Source: Acetobacteraceae bacterium (GTDB lineage: Bacteria > Pseudomonadota > Alphaproteobacteria > Acetobacterales > Acetobacteraceae). From it: DNA of 64,000 bases. Below, piece by piece: positions 48,069 through 58,144 of this stretch. A program made the position numbers and the translations under genes. The DNA lies in contig JANXMB010000060.1 in assembly GCA_025354865.1 (NCBI GenBank), forward strand, positions 1 through 64,000, in the 5' to 3' direction. Positions within the stretch are counted from its first letter, which is position 1. Each line of letters begins with the position of its first letter. The notes beneath the pieces are model-generated. The model did not search any database and had not been told where the DNA came from. It was given only the letters and a program-made list of their open reading frames with translations.

Positions 48069-50501
48069 TCAGTGCGGCAGGGAGCCGATGGCCGGCTGTG
48101 CGGCGGTCACCACCGGTTCCGGCGGCTCTTCCCATTCGATGGGTTCGGGCCGCCGCGCGAGGGCCTGGACAATGACCTCGTCCGCATCGGCGACGGCGAT
48201 GATTTTCAGGCCTTTTTTCACGTTGTCCGGAATTTCTGCGAGGTCTTTTTCATTGTCCTTGGGAATGAAGACCGTCGTAATCCCCGAGCGCAACGCTGCC
48301 AAAAGTTTCTCTTTCAGACCACCGATCGGCAGGACGCGGCCGCGCAGCGTGATTTCCCCGGTCATCGCAACATCGCGGCGCACCGGGATGCCGGTCATCA
48401 CGGACACCAGGGACGTTGCCATCGCCACCCCGGCGGACGGCCCATCCTTCGGAGTCGCTCCTTCCGGCACATGCACGTGTATGTCGCGCTTTTCGAACAA
48501 AGTCGGCTTGATGCCGAACTTGATCGAGCGGCTGCGCACGTAGCTGAGCGCCGCCGACACGCTTTCCTGCATCACGTCGCCTAGTTTGCCGGTCTGCTTG
48601 ATGTTGCCCTTGCCCGGCAGCAACACCGACTCGATGGTCAGAATCTCGCCGCCGACTTCCGTCCAGGCCAGGCCGGTGACGACGCCGACCATGTCCTCGG
48701 CTTCGGTTTCGCCGTAGCGGAATTTTTTGACGCCAGCGTATTTTTCCAGGTTCTTGGCGGTGATCGCGACCTTCTTGACCGGCTTGCTGGTGACGATCTC
48801 CTTCACCGCCTTGCGCGCCAGATTGGCGATTTCGCGTTCCAGGTTCCGGACCCCGGCTTCCCGCGTGTAGTAGCGAATCAGTTCGCGCAGAACCTCATCG
48901 GACAGGGACCATTCGTCGGGCTTCAACCCGTGGGCCTCGCTTTGCTTGGCGATCAAATGGCGCTTGCTGATTTCGACCTTCTCATCCTCGGTGTAGCCGG
49001 GGATGCGGATGATCTCCATGCGGTCCATCAGCGGTTGCGGCATACGCAGGCTGTTGGCGGTGGTGACGAACATCACGTCCGACAGATCGTAATCGACCTC
49101 CAGATAGTGATCGGCGAAGGTGGCGTTCTGTTCGGGATCCAACACCTCCAGCAAGGCGGAGGACGGATCGCCGCGCCAATCGGCGCCCAGTTTGTCGATT
49201 TCATCGAGCAAGAACAACGGGTTCGATGTCTTCGCCTTCTTCATGCCTTGGATCACTTTACCGGGCATCGACCCGATATAGGTGCGCCGATGGCCACGCA
49301 CTTCCGCTTCGTCGCGCACGCCGCCCAGCGACATCCGCACGAAATTGCGGCCGGTCGCCTTGGCGATGGATTTGCCCAGGGACGTCTTGCCGACGCCGGG
49401 TGGTCCCACCAAGCAGAGGATCGCACCGCGCACCTTCGGGCTTCGGGCCTGCACGGCCAGATATTCGATGATGCGTTCCTTGACCTTCTCCAGGCCGTAG
49501 TGATCGTCGTCCAGCACCTTCTCGGCGGCGATGACGTCGTTGTTGATCTTGCTGCGCTTCTTCCAGGGGATGGACAGCATCCAATCAAGGTAGTTGCGCA
49601 CCACCGTGGCCTCCGCGCTCATGGGGCTCATGGTCTTGAGCTTTTTCAGCTCCTGCATGGCCTTTTCGCGCGCTTCCTTGGTGAACCGCGTCTTCTTGAT
49701 CTTCGCTTCCAGCTCGGCGTTTTCGTCCTTGCCGTCCTCGCCCTCGCCCAACTCCTTCTGAATGGCCTTCAGTTGCTCGTTCAGATAGTACTCGCGCTGG
49801 GTCTTCTCCATCTGCTTCTTGACGCGGTTGCGGATCTTCTTTTCGACCTGCAACACGCCCATTTCGGCTTCCATGTGGCCGAAGACTTTCTCCAACCGAT
49901 CGCCGACCTTGGCGATTTCCAACAAATCCTGCTTTTCCGCGATTTTCAGATTCAAATGGCTCGCGACCGTGTCGGCGAGTTTCGAGGGTTCGGAGATCTG
50001 GTTCAACGAAACCAGCACTTCCGGCGCGATTTTCTTGTTGAGCTTGATGTACTGCTCGAACTGGGACACCACGCTACGGCCCAGGGTTTCCATGTCTTTG
50101 CGGTCGGTGCCGGTATCCGGCATCGGCTCGACAATGGCTTCGAAGTAGGATTCGGTTTCCTTGAAGCCGGCGATCTTGGCCCGCTTGCCGCCTTCGACCA
50201 ACACCTTCACGGTGCCGTCAGGCAGCTTCAGCAGTTGCAGAATCGTGGAGACGGTGCCGACCCGATAAATATCATCGACGGACGGGTCGTCCTGCGTGGC
50301 ATTTTTCTGAGACACCAGCAGAATCTGCTTGTCCTCTTTCATCACCGCTTCAAGCGCTCGTACCGATTTTTCCCGTCCGACGAACAGCGGCACGATCATG
50401 TGCGGGAAGACGACGATATCGCGCAGCGGCAGCACGGCGAGTAGATCGCCCCGACCAGAGCGTTGGGGCTTTTCCGGGATCGATCGGTTGGTTTCCGTCA
50501 T
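48069..50501 (-). CDS. lon: ATP-dependent protease Lon
   Basis: Lon (810 aa) degrades misfolded and regulatory proteins. The N-terminal substrate-binding domain opens LLAVLPLRDIVVFPHMIVPLF. The AAA+ module has Walker A CLVGPPGVGKTSLGKSIA and Walker B NPLFLLDEIDKLGADW. The Ser-Lys dyad protease domain shows PKDGPSAGVAMATSL and, downstream, the Lys in GLKEKLLAALRSG. All catalytic elements are present. Start ATG at 50501. Between clpX and hup on the same strand. A heat-shock promoter is expected but was not identified. Confidence 0.97.
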   Translation of the reverse strand: MTETNRSIPEKPQRSGRGDLLAVLPLRDIVVFPHMIVPLFVGREKSVRALEAVMKEDKQILLVSQKNATQDDPSVDDIYRVGTVSTILQLLKLPDGTVKVLVEGGKRAKIAGFKETESYFEAIVEPMPDTGTDRKDMETLGRSVVSQFEQYIKLNKKIAPEVLVSLNQISEPSKLADTVASHLNLKIAEKQDLLEIAKVGDRLEKVFGHMEAEMGVLQVEKKIRNRVKKQMEKTQREYYLNEQLKAIQKELGEGEDGKDENAELEAKIKKTRFTKEAREKAMQELKKLKTMSPMSAEATVVRNYLDWMLSIPWKKRSKINNDVIAAEKVLDDDHYGLEKVKERIIEYLAVQARSPKVRGAILCLVGPPGVGKTSLGKSIAKATGRNFVRMSLGGVRDEAEVRGHRRTYIGSMPGKVIQGMKKAKTSNPLFLLDEIDKLGADWRGDPSSALLEVLDPEQNATFADHYLEVDYDLSDVMFVTTANSLRMPQPLMDRMEIIRIPGYTEDEKVEISKRHLIAKQSEAHGLKPDEWSLSDEVLRELIRYYTREAGVRNLEREIANLARKAVKEIVTSKPVKKVAITAKNLEKYAGVKKFRYGETEAEDMVGVVTGLAWTEVGGEILTIESVLLPGKGNIKQTGKLGDVMQESVSAALSYVRSRSIKFGIKPTLFEKRDIHVHVPEGATPKDGPSAGVAMATSLVSVMTGIPVRRDVAMTGEITLRGRVLPIGGLKEKLLAALRSGITTVFIPKDNEKDLAEIPDNVKKGLKIIAVADADEVIVQALARRPEPIEWEEPPEPVVTAAQPAIGSLPH

Positions 50502-50662
50502 GGTTGACCTCCTAAAGGACAGTCGGCGCCCAGCCCGCCCAACAGCGGCACGGACCGCGCCTTCACGGGTTTGTCACACCCGTCGGTTAAAGTTGCATAT
50601 CGGCTGCCGGATGGCATGGCACAAGACCTTGAAATTCCGTCATCGGACCCGCGTGCAAGGCA

Positions 50663-51916
50663 TCACGCAGAATGTTCTGCCCGCTCCTTGCCATAAATAT
50701 ACAATGGCGTGGCCCGCGCCTCGGCCACTTCGCCGTTGATCACGACTTCTTCCACGCCTTCGAGGCCCGGCAGGTCGTACATCGTGGTCAGCAAGATCTG
50801 CTCCAGGATCGACCGCAGACCGCGCGCGCCCGTTTTGCGGGAAATCGCCCGTGTCGCCACCGCCTTCAGCGCGTCGTCGGTGAACGACAGCTTCACGCCT
50901 TCCATTTCGAACAAGCGCCCGTATTGCTTGGTCAGGGCGTTTTTCGGCTTGGTCAGAATCTCGGTTAGCGCCTTTTCGTCCAGATCTTCCAGCGTCGCGA
51001 TGACCGGCAGACGGCCGATGAATTCCGGAATCAGGCCGAATTTGAGCAGGTCTTCCGGTTCCACCTCGCGCAGGATGGTCCCCATGCGGCGTTCGTCGGG
51101 ATCGCGAACTTCCGCGCCATAGCCGATACCGGCGCCTTTGCCGCGGTTGCCGATGATCCGTTCCAGCCCGGAAAACGCACCGCCGCAGATGAACAGGATG
51201 TTCGTCGTATCGACCTGCAGGAATTCCTGCTGCGGGTGCTTGCGACCGCCCTGGGGCGGCACGGATGCGACCGTGCCTTCCATGATCTTCAGCAACGCCT
51301 GCTGCACGCCTTCGCCGCTGACATCGCGGGTGATCGACGGATTGTCCGATTTGCGGGAAATTTTGTCCACTTCGTCGATATAGACGATGCCGCGCTGCGC
51401 CCGCTCGACGTTGTAGTCGGCCGCTTGCAGCAGCTTGAGGATGATGTTTTCGACGTCTTCGCCCACGTAGCCGGCCTCGGTCAGGGTCGTGGCGTCGGCC
51501 ATCGTGAAGGGCACGTCGAGAATCCGAGCCAAGGTCTGTGCCAACAGGGTCTTGCCGGAGCCGGTGGGGCCGAGAAGGAGGATGTTGGATTTGGCGATTT
51601 CGACGTCGTTGTTCTTCGCCCCATGCGCCAACCGCTTGTAGTGGTTGTGCACTGCGACCGCGAGGACCTTCTTGGCATGCTCCTGGCCGATCACGTAGTC
51701 GTCCAGGACCTTGCAGATCTCGCGCGGGGTCGGCACCCCGTCGCGCGATTTGACCATATGGGTCTTATGCTCTTCACGGATGATATCCATGCAGAGTTCC
51801 ACGCACTCATCGCAAATGAACACCGTCGGACCGGCGATCAGCTTGCGTACCTCGTGCTGCGACTTGCCGCAGAACGAGCAATAGAGGGTGTTCTTCGAAT
51901 CGCCGGACTTGCTCAT
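50663..51916 (-). CDS. clpX: ATP-dependent Clp protease ATP-binding subunit ClpX
   Basis: ClpX (417 aa) unfolds proteins and feeds them to ClpP. The zinc-binding domain is [11 protein letters not shown] then [10 protein letters not shown]. Walker A is [15 protein letters not shown], Walker [11 protein letters not shown], and sensor regions follow. The loop that docks into ClpP is usually IGF; here it reads [12 protein letters not shown], i.e. IGY. The start at [10 protein letters not shown] (51916) follows GGGAGG-like text; the longer ORF-track start is not used. Downstream of clpP on the same strand, 215 bp away. Confidence 0.97.
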   Translation of the reverse strand: MSKSGDSKNTLYCSFCGKSQHEVRKLIAGPTVFICDECVELCMDIIREEHKTHMVKSRDGVPTPREICKVLDDYVIGQEHAKKVLAVAVHNHYKRLAHGAKNNDVEIAKSNILLLGPTGSGKTLLAQTLARILDVPFTMADATTLTEAGYVGEDVENIILKLLQAADYNVERAQRGIVYIDEVDKISRKSDNPSITRDVSGEGVQQALLKIMEGTVASVPPQGGRKHPQQEFLQVDTTNILFICGGAFSGLERIIGNRGKGAGIGYGAEVRDPDERRMGTILREVEPEDLLKFGLIPEFIGRLPVIATLEDLDEKALTEILTKPKNALTKQYGRLFEMEGVKLSFTDDALKAVATRAISRKTGARGLRSILEQILLTTMYDLPGLEGVEEVVINGEVAEARATPLYIYGKERAEHSA

Positions 51917-52131
51917 GCGCACTCCTCCCCGGGACGTCCGGGGGCACAATGGGGAATTCTACCCCTTGCTCGCGCCAGGGGACAAGGTGAACGATGCGCT
52001 GTTGTTGCGCTTATGTGACGGGAGACCAGCCCCAACCGGCCTCAATCAACGGAAACCATTGATTCTATTGGCACACTGCTCCCGCTACCGCCACTTGGAA
52101 AATATCGGTTGGCCGGAACAGAATCGGCGTC

Positions 52132-52776
52132 TCAGCCCTTGGAGGCATCGTCCGTGGACGCCGGCCGGTATTCCACGACTTCGTCCACCAGCCCGAACTC
52201 CAGGCTTTCCTGCGCCGACATGTAGCTGTCGCGCTCCAGCTTGCGCTCGATCGCCTCGATCGGTTGGCCGGTATGGTGGACATAGATCTCGTTCAGACGC
52301 TTGCGCAGCGAGAGGATTTCGCGCGCCTGGATTTCGATGTCGGTGGCCTGGCCCTGGGCGCCGCCGGAGGGCTGATGCACCATCACGCGGGCATTCGGCA
52401 GCGCATAGCGCTTGCCTTTGGCGCCGGCACACAACAGCAGGCTGCCCATCGACGCCGCCTGTCCGATGCACACGGTGCTGACCGGGCTACGGATGTACTG
52501 CATCGTGTCGTAGATCGCGAGGCCGGCAGAAACCACGCCGCCCGGGCTGTTGATATAGAAGGAAATGTCCTTGGACGGGTTCTCCGACTCCAGGAACAGC
52601 AACTGCGCGCAGATCAACGAGCTGACCTGATCGTAGACCGCACCGGTCAGAAAAATGATCCGCTGCTTCAGCAATAGCGAGTAGATATCGTACGCTCGTT
52701 CCCCGCGCGCGGTCTGTTCGACCACCATCGGCACCAGATTGTTGGCGTAGATTTCGACGGGATCGCGGTCGATCAT
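52132..52776 (-). CDS. clpP: ATP-dependent Clp protease proteolytic subunit ClpP
   Basis: ClpP (214 aa) is the serine-protease chamber of the Clp machine. The Ser is in [20 protein letters not shown], the His in [16 protein letters not shown], and the Asp lies further on in the [11 protein letters not shown] region. The conserved [18 protein letters not shown] is intact. N-terminal region [20 protein letters not shown] is slightly unlike E. coli but typical of alphaproteobacteria. Downstream of tig, upstream of clpX: the classical tig-clpP-clpX order. Confidence 0.97.
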   Translation of the reverse strand: MIDRDPVEIYANNLVPMVVEQTARGERAYDIYSLLLKQRIIFLTGAVYDQVSSLICAQLLFLESENPSKDISFYINSPGGVVSAGLAIYDTMQYIRSPVSTVCIGQAASMGSLLLCAGAKGKRYALPNARVMVHQPSGGAQGQATDIEIQAREILSLRKRLNEIYVHHTGQPIEAIERKLERDSYMSAQESLEFGLVDEVVEYRPASTDDASKG

Positions 52777-52888
52777 GGTATCGCCTTTGACGTCTTGGGC
52801 CGGGCGGCCGCATGGTTGGAAAGGGCAGCGCCCTGCCAGATGGGGTGGCCATTCGCGGAAGTCACCCCCACGAATGGCCGGAATCGTA

Positions 52889-54283
52889 TTATTCCGCTTC
52901 GGTCGCCGGTGCCGACAGCTTCGGCGCTTCCGGTTCCTTCGCCAATTCCTCCGGCGTCACCACCTCGTCGGTCAACGTGGCGAGTTCGAGCACGAAGTCC
53001 ACCACCTTCTCCTCAAAGATCGGGCCGCGCAGCGACTCGGTCATCTGCGGGTATTTGCGGAAGAACTCCATCATCTGCTGTTCCTGACCGGGATAGCGTC
53101 CGGCTTCGACCCGCATCGCCCGCGTCAGCTCGTCCGGCGAGACAACGATGCCGTTGGTCCGACCGATTTCCGCCAACAAAAGGCCCAGGCGCACCCGGCG
53201 CTCGGCGATCTTGCGGTACTCGGCGCGCAGGGTCTCGTCGTCCTTGCCCTGGTCCTCGGCGTCCAATTTACCGGCTTCCTTGTCGCCCGACAGGCGCTGC
53301 CAAATCTGGTCGAATTCCTGATTGGTCATCGTTTCCGGGGTCTCGAACGACACCATATCGGACAGAGCGTCCAACAACAGGCGCTTCAGCCGCTGGCGCG
53401 ACATTCGATCGTATTCGGCCTGCATGCGTTCGGTCATCGCCGTGCGCAGTTCTTCCAACGTCTCCAGGCCCATCTTCTGGGCCAGCGCGTCGTCGATCGC
53501 CGCCGGAACCGGCTTGCGCAACTGCTTCACGGTCACATCGAAGGTCGCAGCCTTCCCCGCCAGATTGGGGGAGCCGTAGTCTTCCGGGAAAGTCACCGAA
53601 ATCGTGGGCGCTTCGCCGGCCTTGGCGCCGACCAACGCTTCGGCGAAGCCCGGGATGAAGCCGGAACCGCCGATTTCCACATCGATATCGTTCGCCGCAC
53701 CGCCGTCGAACGGCACGTCGTCGATCTTACCCAGGAAATCGACCGTCAGCACGTCGCCAGCGATCGCACCCTGGTTATCGCCCCGTGCGGTCAGCTCTTC
53801 CTCGGTCAGCTCCACCAGCGCGCGCGCTCGGGATGCCATGTTCGCCAGGGCTTCGTCGATCGCGCCGTCCCCGACAACCGCCGTGAGGCGGGTCAGCGAA
53901 ATGGACGCGAAATCCGGCATCGCGACATCGGGCAGCAGTTCTATCGCGACCGTGAAAGCGAGATCGACAGCCGGCGAGGCCTTGGCTGCCTCGACATCGA
54001 CACCTTCGACCGTCGGTTGCATCGCCGGACGAAAACCGTTGTCCTCGACGATCTTGCGGGTCGCTTCGTTCACCGAATCGTCGGCGATCTCGGCCGATAC
54101 GGCGACGCCATAGCGCTGCTTGACGACCGGCATTGGCACCTTGCCCGGCCGGAAACCCGGCAGGCGCAGTTGTTTGCCCAGGCTGGTCAGGCGCGCCATG
54201 CGGCGGCTTTCGATGTCCGAGGCCGGCACGATAACCGCGTAGGCGCGCTTCAGACCGTCGGAGAGAGTCTCGGTAACCTGCAT
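52889..54283 (-). CDS. tig: Trigger factor
   Basis: Trigger factor (464 aa) binds ribosomes and nascent chains. The ribosome-binding N-terminal domain contains [21 protein letters not shown] (GFRxGKxP signature). The FKBP-like domain reads [20 protein letters not shown], and the C-terminal helical domain ends [10 protein letters not shown]. The ATG at 54283 begins [10 protein letters not shown]; a TTG further out is less likely. Precedes clpP by 112 bp on the same strand. Confidence 0.96.
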   Translation of the reverse strand: MQVTETLSDGLKRAYAVIVPASDIESRRMARLTSLGKQLRLPGFRPGKVPMPVVKQRYGVAVSAEIADDSVNEATRKIVEDNGFRPAMQPTVEGVDVEAAKASPAVDLAFTVAIELLPDVAMPDFASISLTRLTAVVGDGAIDEALANMASRARALVELTEEELTARGDNQGAIAGDVLTVDFLGKIDDVPFDGGAANDIDVEIGGSGFIPGFAEALVGAKAGEAPTISVTFPEDYGSPNLAGKAATFDVTVKQLRKPVPAAIDDALAQKMGLETLEELRTAMTERMQAEYDRMSRQRLKRLLLDALSDMVSFETPETMTNQEFDQIWQRLSGDKEAGKLDAEDQGKDDETLRAEYRKIAERRVRLGLLLAEIGRTNGIVVSPDELTRAMRVEAGRYPGQEQQMMEFFRKYPQMTESLRGPIFEEKVVDFVLELATLTDEVVTPEELAKEPEAPKLSAPATEAE

Positions 54284-54327
54284 ATGCCCGCAAATCCTCA
54301 ATAACTAAACGCGCGCCGGAAGGCTTG

Positions 54328-54411
54328 TGGTGCGGGCGAAGGGACTTGAACCCCCACGGCTTGCGCCACCAGAACCTAAATCTGGCGTGTCTACCATTTC
54401 ACCACGCCCGC
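54328..54411 (-). tRNA. tRNA-Leu (anticodon TAG)
   Basis: An 84-base class II tRNA with acceptor GCGGGCG/CGCCCGC, A discriminator and encoded CCA. The anticodon stem-loop CCAGATTTAGGTTCTGG gives TAG. A long variable arm (GGCGCAAGCC) and T arm GGGGGTTCAAGTCCC are present. It reads CUA/CUG-type codons. Confidence 0.95.
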
Positions 54412-54538
54412 GCCGCCCAGCCTCCGGCCTTCATGGAACAAGCGTTCCCGGTCGGAGCGACAAAGGCTCACTCGCAACCGGGAACGCGGCGCTTTAGCGC
54501 AGCGCGCCCGCTTGGACAAGCGCCGCGTTGCACCGCCG

Positions 54539-55546
54539 TCACGCCAGCCGACCGCTGTACTTCTCCAGGGTGCCCCAAATCTCCTCCCCGACCCGTTGGC
54601 GGGCTTTCTCATAATAGCCCGATGCGCGGAGCACGGCACGGAAGGACGCGGGGTCCACGGTGTTGAACGCCATGCCCTGCGCGGTCAGCGCCTTGCGGAT
54701 GTCGGCCTCGCTCGCGGCGGTATCGGCCCGTTGCAGGATGGCGGCTTTATCCAGGGCCGTGGCAACCACTTGCTTCAGGTTGTCCGGCAGGCGCCCCCAA
54801 CTCTTGGCGTTGACGCATAGCCATTGCCCATCCCAACTATGGTTGGTGAGCGAGCACGCGCGCTGCCGTTCGTAAAGCTGCGCGGCCTGTACCAACGGCA
54901 GGATGCCGTCCTGCGCATCCACCGCACCGGTCTGCAGCGCCGGGAGCAAATCCTGTAGGTTCAAGCCCAGCGGCGCCGCTTTCAGCGCCTGGAACATGGC
55001 CACCAGATCGGGATCGACCGGCGTGCGGATTTTCAGCTTTTCCAGGTCCGCCGCCACCACGATCGGCTTGGCCCGCGTTGTGATCTGGCGAAACCCGAAA
55101 TCCCAGCAACGCTCCATCGCCACCATGCCCAGGCGCTGTTGGATCTGCCCGCGCAACGCCTTGCCCAGGTCGCCATCCAGCGCCGGCCACAGCTTATCGT
55201 AGCCGGCAAAGCCAAAACCGACCGACTGCACGAACACCGATCCCAGCACGCCGGCCAGCGACTGGCCGGTGACCGGCGTCATCTCGACCGAGCCGGCGCG
55301 GACCTGGGCGAGCAAGCCGAGCTGGCCGCCGAGGAGACCGTCGGGGTGGATGGAGAGTTCGATGCGACCGCCGGATTTTTCGCCGATCTCGGCGGCGGCT
55401 TCGACCAGCCGCTTGTGGATCGGAAAGCTCTCGGGCGCGGTGTGCCCCAGCCGCCAACGATGGTCGGGCGCCGCCAACGCGGGGCGCACGAAAGCGGGCG
55501 AGGCGAGCGCAGCGGCGCCCGACAGGACCCGGCGGCGGGCGATCAT
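54539..55546 (-). CDS. TRAP-type dicarboxylate transporter substrate-binding protein (DctP family)
   Basis: A 335-aa periplasmic binding protein of the DctP family. The N-terminus MIARRRVLSGAAALASPAFV ends in a PALAAP cleavage region and carries RRR, resembling a Tat-compatible signal. The body contains LKIRTPVDPDLVAMFQALKA and ALQTGAVDAQDGILP, typical of TRAP substrate-binding proteins that capture carboxylates. No dctQ or dctM membrane subunits are within the window, so it is an orphan. Its ATG overlaps the MmgE/PrpD stop as ATGA, so the two genes are coupled. The ligand is unknown but plausibly the enzyme's substrate. Confidence 0.85.
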   Translation of the reverse strand: MIARRRVLSGAAALASPAFVRPALAAPDHRWRLGHTAPESFPIHKRLVEAAAEIGEKSGGRIELSIHPDGLLGGQLGLLAQVRAGSVEMTPVTGQSLAGVLGSVFVQSVGFGFAGYDKLWPALDGDLGKALRGQIQQRLGMVAMERCWDFGFRQITTRAKPIVVAADLEKLKIRTPVDPDLVAMFQALKAAPLGLNLQDLLPALQTGAVDAQDGILPLVQAAQLYERQRACSLTNHSWDGQWLCVNAKSWGRLPDNLKQVVATALDKAAILQRADTAASEADIRKALTAQGMAFNTVDPASFRAVLRASGYYEKARQRVGEEIWGTLEKYSGRLA

Positions 55547-56925
55547 CGCACGGCCTGCTGCATCGTTTCGGACAATGCCGCCATCGACGCGACCTGTTCC
55601 AGCCCGCGCAATGCCTGCAACAGCGCCGGCACCCGGTTGGCCGACATCGTCCGCCCGGCACAGTTGGCGAATTTCGCCTCCAGCAGATCGGTCGGCAGCG
55701 GGTTTTCCGGCCCGCGTCCCAGCGGTCGGTGGACTTTCTGCACCAGGGTCTCGCCGTTTTTGAGGGTCACTTTCACCTCCGCGCCGAAATGCTCGAATGT
55801 GTCCATCTTCATGTCGGGGTGCGGGGCGGCATGCACCCGGCGCAGCACGTCCTGGACGGCGGGGTCGCGGAAGGAATCGCCCTCGAAATGCTCGATCGAC
55901 ACCCGCCGATCGATCAGCCCGCGCGCGAGGCAATATTGCACGCTGAATTTTGCATCCAGCGCGCTTTGCGGGTTGGGCCGATCGGTGTGCGCAAGGCGGC
56001 GGGGGTGGGTCCAGGAATCGATCCGCTCCACCGATTCGGGGGTCAGGTTGTTGTCGCGCACCAGCATCAACATGGCGTCGATCGCCGGATGGGTGCTGCC
56101 GCAACACGGGTATTGTTTGATCGCCACGCCGGGGGACACGATATCCCAGGGCTCGGCCCAATCCGCCAGAATGGCGTCGGCGTTGAAGTTGCCCGCACCG
56201 TTGAAGACGTTCAGAAACCCCTGCTTGTGCTCGAAGACATTGGCCGACGCGGTGAAGCCGTCCGCCGCGAGGAGGGCGGCCAGCATGCCGTTCCGGGCGG
56301 CGTGGCCGACATGCAACGGTTTCGTCATGGTGCCAAAATTGGCCTTGATCCCCGACGAGAACGTCGCCGCCAGCGCCAGTGCTCGGGTTGTTTGCGCGAC
56401 CGACAGACCCAGCAGATGCGCGCACCCGGCGGCGGACCCGAAAACGCCCAGGGTCGCGGTCGGGTGCCAGCCCTTTTCGTAATGATGGAAATTCACCCCA
56501 CGGGCGATCCGGGTTTCCGCTTCCCACCCCGCAACATAGGCGGTCAGGAACTGCTTGCCGGACGATTTATGCATTTCCGCCAACGCGAACAGCGCCGGCA
56601 CGACCGGGGCCGAGGGGTGGCCGCCCAAGGTGTTGGAACAATCGTCGTAATCCAGCGCATGCGCCGCCGTGCCGTTGATCAGCGCCGCATCCAGCGGGCC
56701 GACCCGCCGATCCGTGCCGAAGACCAGGCACGCGCCCCCCGACGTGCCGATGGTCGCGGTCCGGCCGACGATCTGGGCACATTCTTCGTGCGCACCGGCC
56801 AGGGTGCAGCCGACGGTATCCAGCACCGCAACCTTGGCCCAATGCAGGGCGTCGGAGGACAAATTCTCGAAGGCGACGCTTTGGATGCGTTCGGCTAGGC
56901 CCTCGGCGATGGCAGTGGCGGTCAT
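55543..56925 (-). CDS. MmgE/PrpD family protein (copy 1)
   Basis: A 460-aa enzyme of the MmgE/PrpD superfamily, which includes 2-methylcitrate dehydratase, cis-aconitate decarboxylase and iminodisuccinate epimerase. AHALDYDDCSNTLGGHPSAP near the N-terminus, GTMTKPLHVGHAARNGMLAA in the middle and ALDAKFSVQYCLARGLID towards the end are the conserved substrate-pocket blocks. The start at MTATAIAEGL follows AAGGGA; the longer ORF-track frame enters the promoter region. Divergent from the ABC operon by 83 bp and coupled to the DctP-family gene. Substrate not predictable from sequence alone. Confidence 0.87.
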   Translation of the reverse strand: MTATAIAEGLAERIQSVAFENLSSDALHWAKVAVLDTVGCTLAGAHEECAQIVGRTATIGTSGGACLVFGTDRRVGPLDAALINGTAAHALDYDDCSNTLGGHPSAPVVPALFALAEMHKSSGKQFLTAYVAGWEAETRIARGVNFHHYEKGWHPTATLGVFGSAAGCAHLLGLSVAQTTRALALAATFSSGIKANFGTMTKPLHVGHAARNGMLAALLAADGFTASANVFEHKQGFLNVFNGAGNFNADAILADWAEPWDIVSPGVAIKQYPCCGSTHPAIDAMLMLVRDNNLTPESVERIDSWTHPRRLAHTDRPNPQSALDAKFSVQYCLARGLIDRRVSIEHFEGDSFRDPAVQDVLRRVHAAPHPDMKMDTFEHFGAEVKVTLKNGETLVQKVHRPLGRGPENPLPTDLLEAKFANCAGRTMSANRVPALLQALRGLEQVASMAALSETMQQAVR

Positions 56926-57008
56926 GGGTGGATCCCTTCTGGTTGGGGGAACTATAAACCTGTCCGGCCCGCTGCTAGAAGACGGGACGAAAGACGGGAG
57001 GAACAGGA

Positions 57009-58073
57009 ATGACAATGCTCCGGCGCAGCATGCTGCACGTACCCCTGATCGCGGCGATCGCGCCATCTCTGGCTGCCACGGCTGTTGCCCAAGCGGCGGA
57101 CATGCCAGCGGACATGCCAGCGGACATGGTAGCCTTGGTCGCGGCGGCACAGAAGGCCGGCAAACTCAATCTGTTGCACAACATCCCGCCGCCCCTCGGC
57201 GATCTGTGGATTGCCGAATTCTCCAAGGCATTTCCCAAAATCGCGGTGGAAGCAACCCGGCTCGGCAGCACCGAAATGATGCAACGCTTCGGTACCGAAT
57301 ATCAGGCCGGCGTGTCGGAAGCCGATTTGCTGATCACCCTCTGGGACGACACGCTGCTGAAATGGGCGGACCAAGGCTGGTTGCGCGCCTGGACCCCGCC
57401 CGAGGCCGCCGCCATCGCCGCGCCTTTCAAAAGCCGCGACCGCATCTACAGCCTGTTCTTCAACCGATCCTGCCTGGTATCGAGCAAGACCAAGATCAAA
57501 GAAGCCGACGCGCCGAGGGAGTGGACCGACTTCTTCGATCCGAAATGGCAGGGCAAAATCGGCATGGACCCGCCCTGGCGATCGGTCGCCGTCCAACAAA
57601 TGCTCGCCGTCTGGAAGCAACAAGGCATCGAAGACATTGCTCGGCGCCTCAAAGCCAACAACGTGCGCTTCTTCAACGGCAGCGCCGGCGTGGTGCAGGC
57701 GGTGATCCGGGGCGATATTACCGTCGCCGCTGTCATCGACCCGCCGGTCATCTCCGCCCTGAACGATGGCGCGCCAATACGCGCGATCTTCCCCGCCTCG
57801 GGCGTGCCGGCGGTCGCGAATGTCGTCGCCATGCCAGCCAAGGCGCCGCATCCGGAAGCCGGTCAGGTGTTCCTCAATTGGGCCTTGAGCCTGGAGGGGC
57901 AAAAGGCGCTGGTCGCAACCGTCGGATCCCCCGTCGTGCGCCCCGGTGCCGGCGCCCCCAAGGTGGTGCCCGGCATCGACGGGCAGAAGATCCTGCTCAG
58001 TTCCGACCTACTCACGCCGCCGATGCAGAAAGCCATGATCGAGGAATGGCGGACCGTGTTCGGATTGCAATGA
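57009..58073 (+). CDS. ABC transporter substrate-binding protein, Fe(III)/thiamine type
   Basis: A 354-aa periplasmic binding protein of the AfuA/FbpA/ThiB type. Signal peptide MLRRSMLHVPLIAAIAPSLA, cleaved near AVAQAADM. It has the repeated ADMPADMPADM encoded by a 12-base tandem repeat just after the cleavage site. The following GKLNLLHNIPPPLGDLWIAEF and REWTDFFDPKWQGKIGMDPP match family 1 extracellular solute-binding proteins. The FbpA ferric-binding Tyr pair is not seen, so the ligand is probably not free iron. ATG overlaps the permease start (ATGATG). First gene of the ABC-PrpD operon. Confidence 0.85.
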   Translation: MTMLRRSMLHVPLIAAIAPSLAATAVAQAADMPADMPADMVALVAAAQKAGKLNLLHNIPPPLGDLWIAEFSKAFPKIAVEATRLGSTEMMQRFGTEYQAGVSEADLLITLWDDTLLKWADQGWLRAWTPPEAAAIAAPFKSRDRIYSLFFNRSCLVSSKTKIKEADAPREWTDFFDPKWQGKIGMDPPWRSVAVQQMLAVWKQQGIEDIARRLKANNVRFFNGSAGVVQAVIRGDITVAAVIDPPVISALNDGAPIRAIFPASGVPAVANVVAMPAKAPHPEAGQVFLNWALSLEGQKALVATVGSPVVRPGAGAPKVVPGIDGQKILLSSDLLTPPMQKAMIEEWRTVFGLQ

Positions 58074-58144
58074 TGCCGGCGCGTCCGCGCGAGGGAATGC
58101 CGGCGCGTCCGCGCGGGGGAATGCCGGTGGCGACGCGCGGGGGG
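58070..58144 (+). repeat. Three tandem ribosome-site/ATG repeats at the permease start
   Basis: In-frame ATGs at 58073, 58097 and 58121 are spaced exactly 24 bases and sit in near-identical 24-base units (ATGCCGGCGCGTCCGCGCGA, then GGGA). The second and third ATGs are each preceded by a purine-rich GAGGGA or GGGGGA. The encoded N-terminal extension is MPARPREG MPARPRGG MPVATRGG. The real start may be any of the three. Confidence 0.8.

Noticed and set aside
53775-54293. Arg-rich ORF in tig
   Set aside because: Shadow frame; trigger factor motifs are clear in the other frame.
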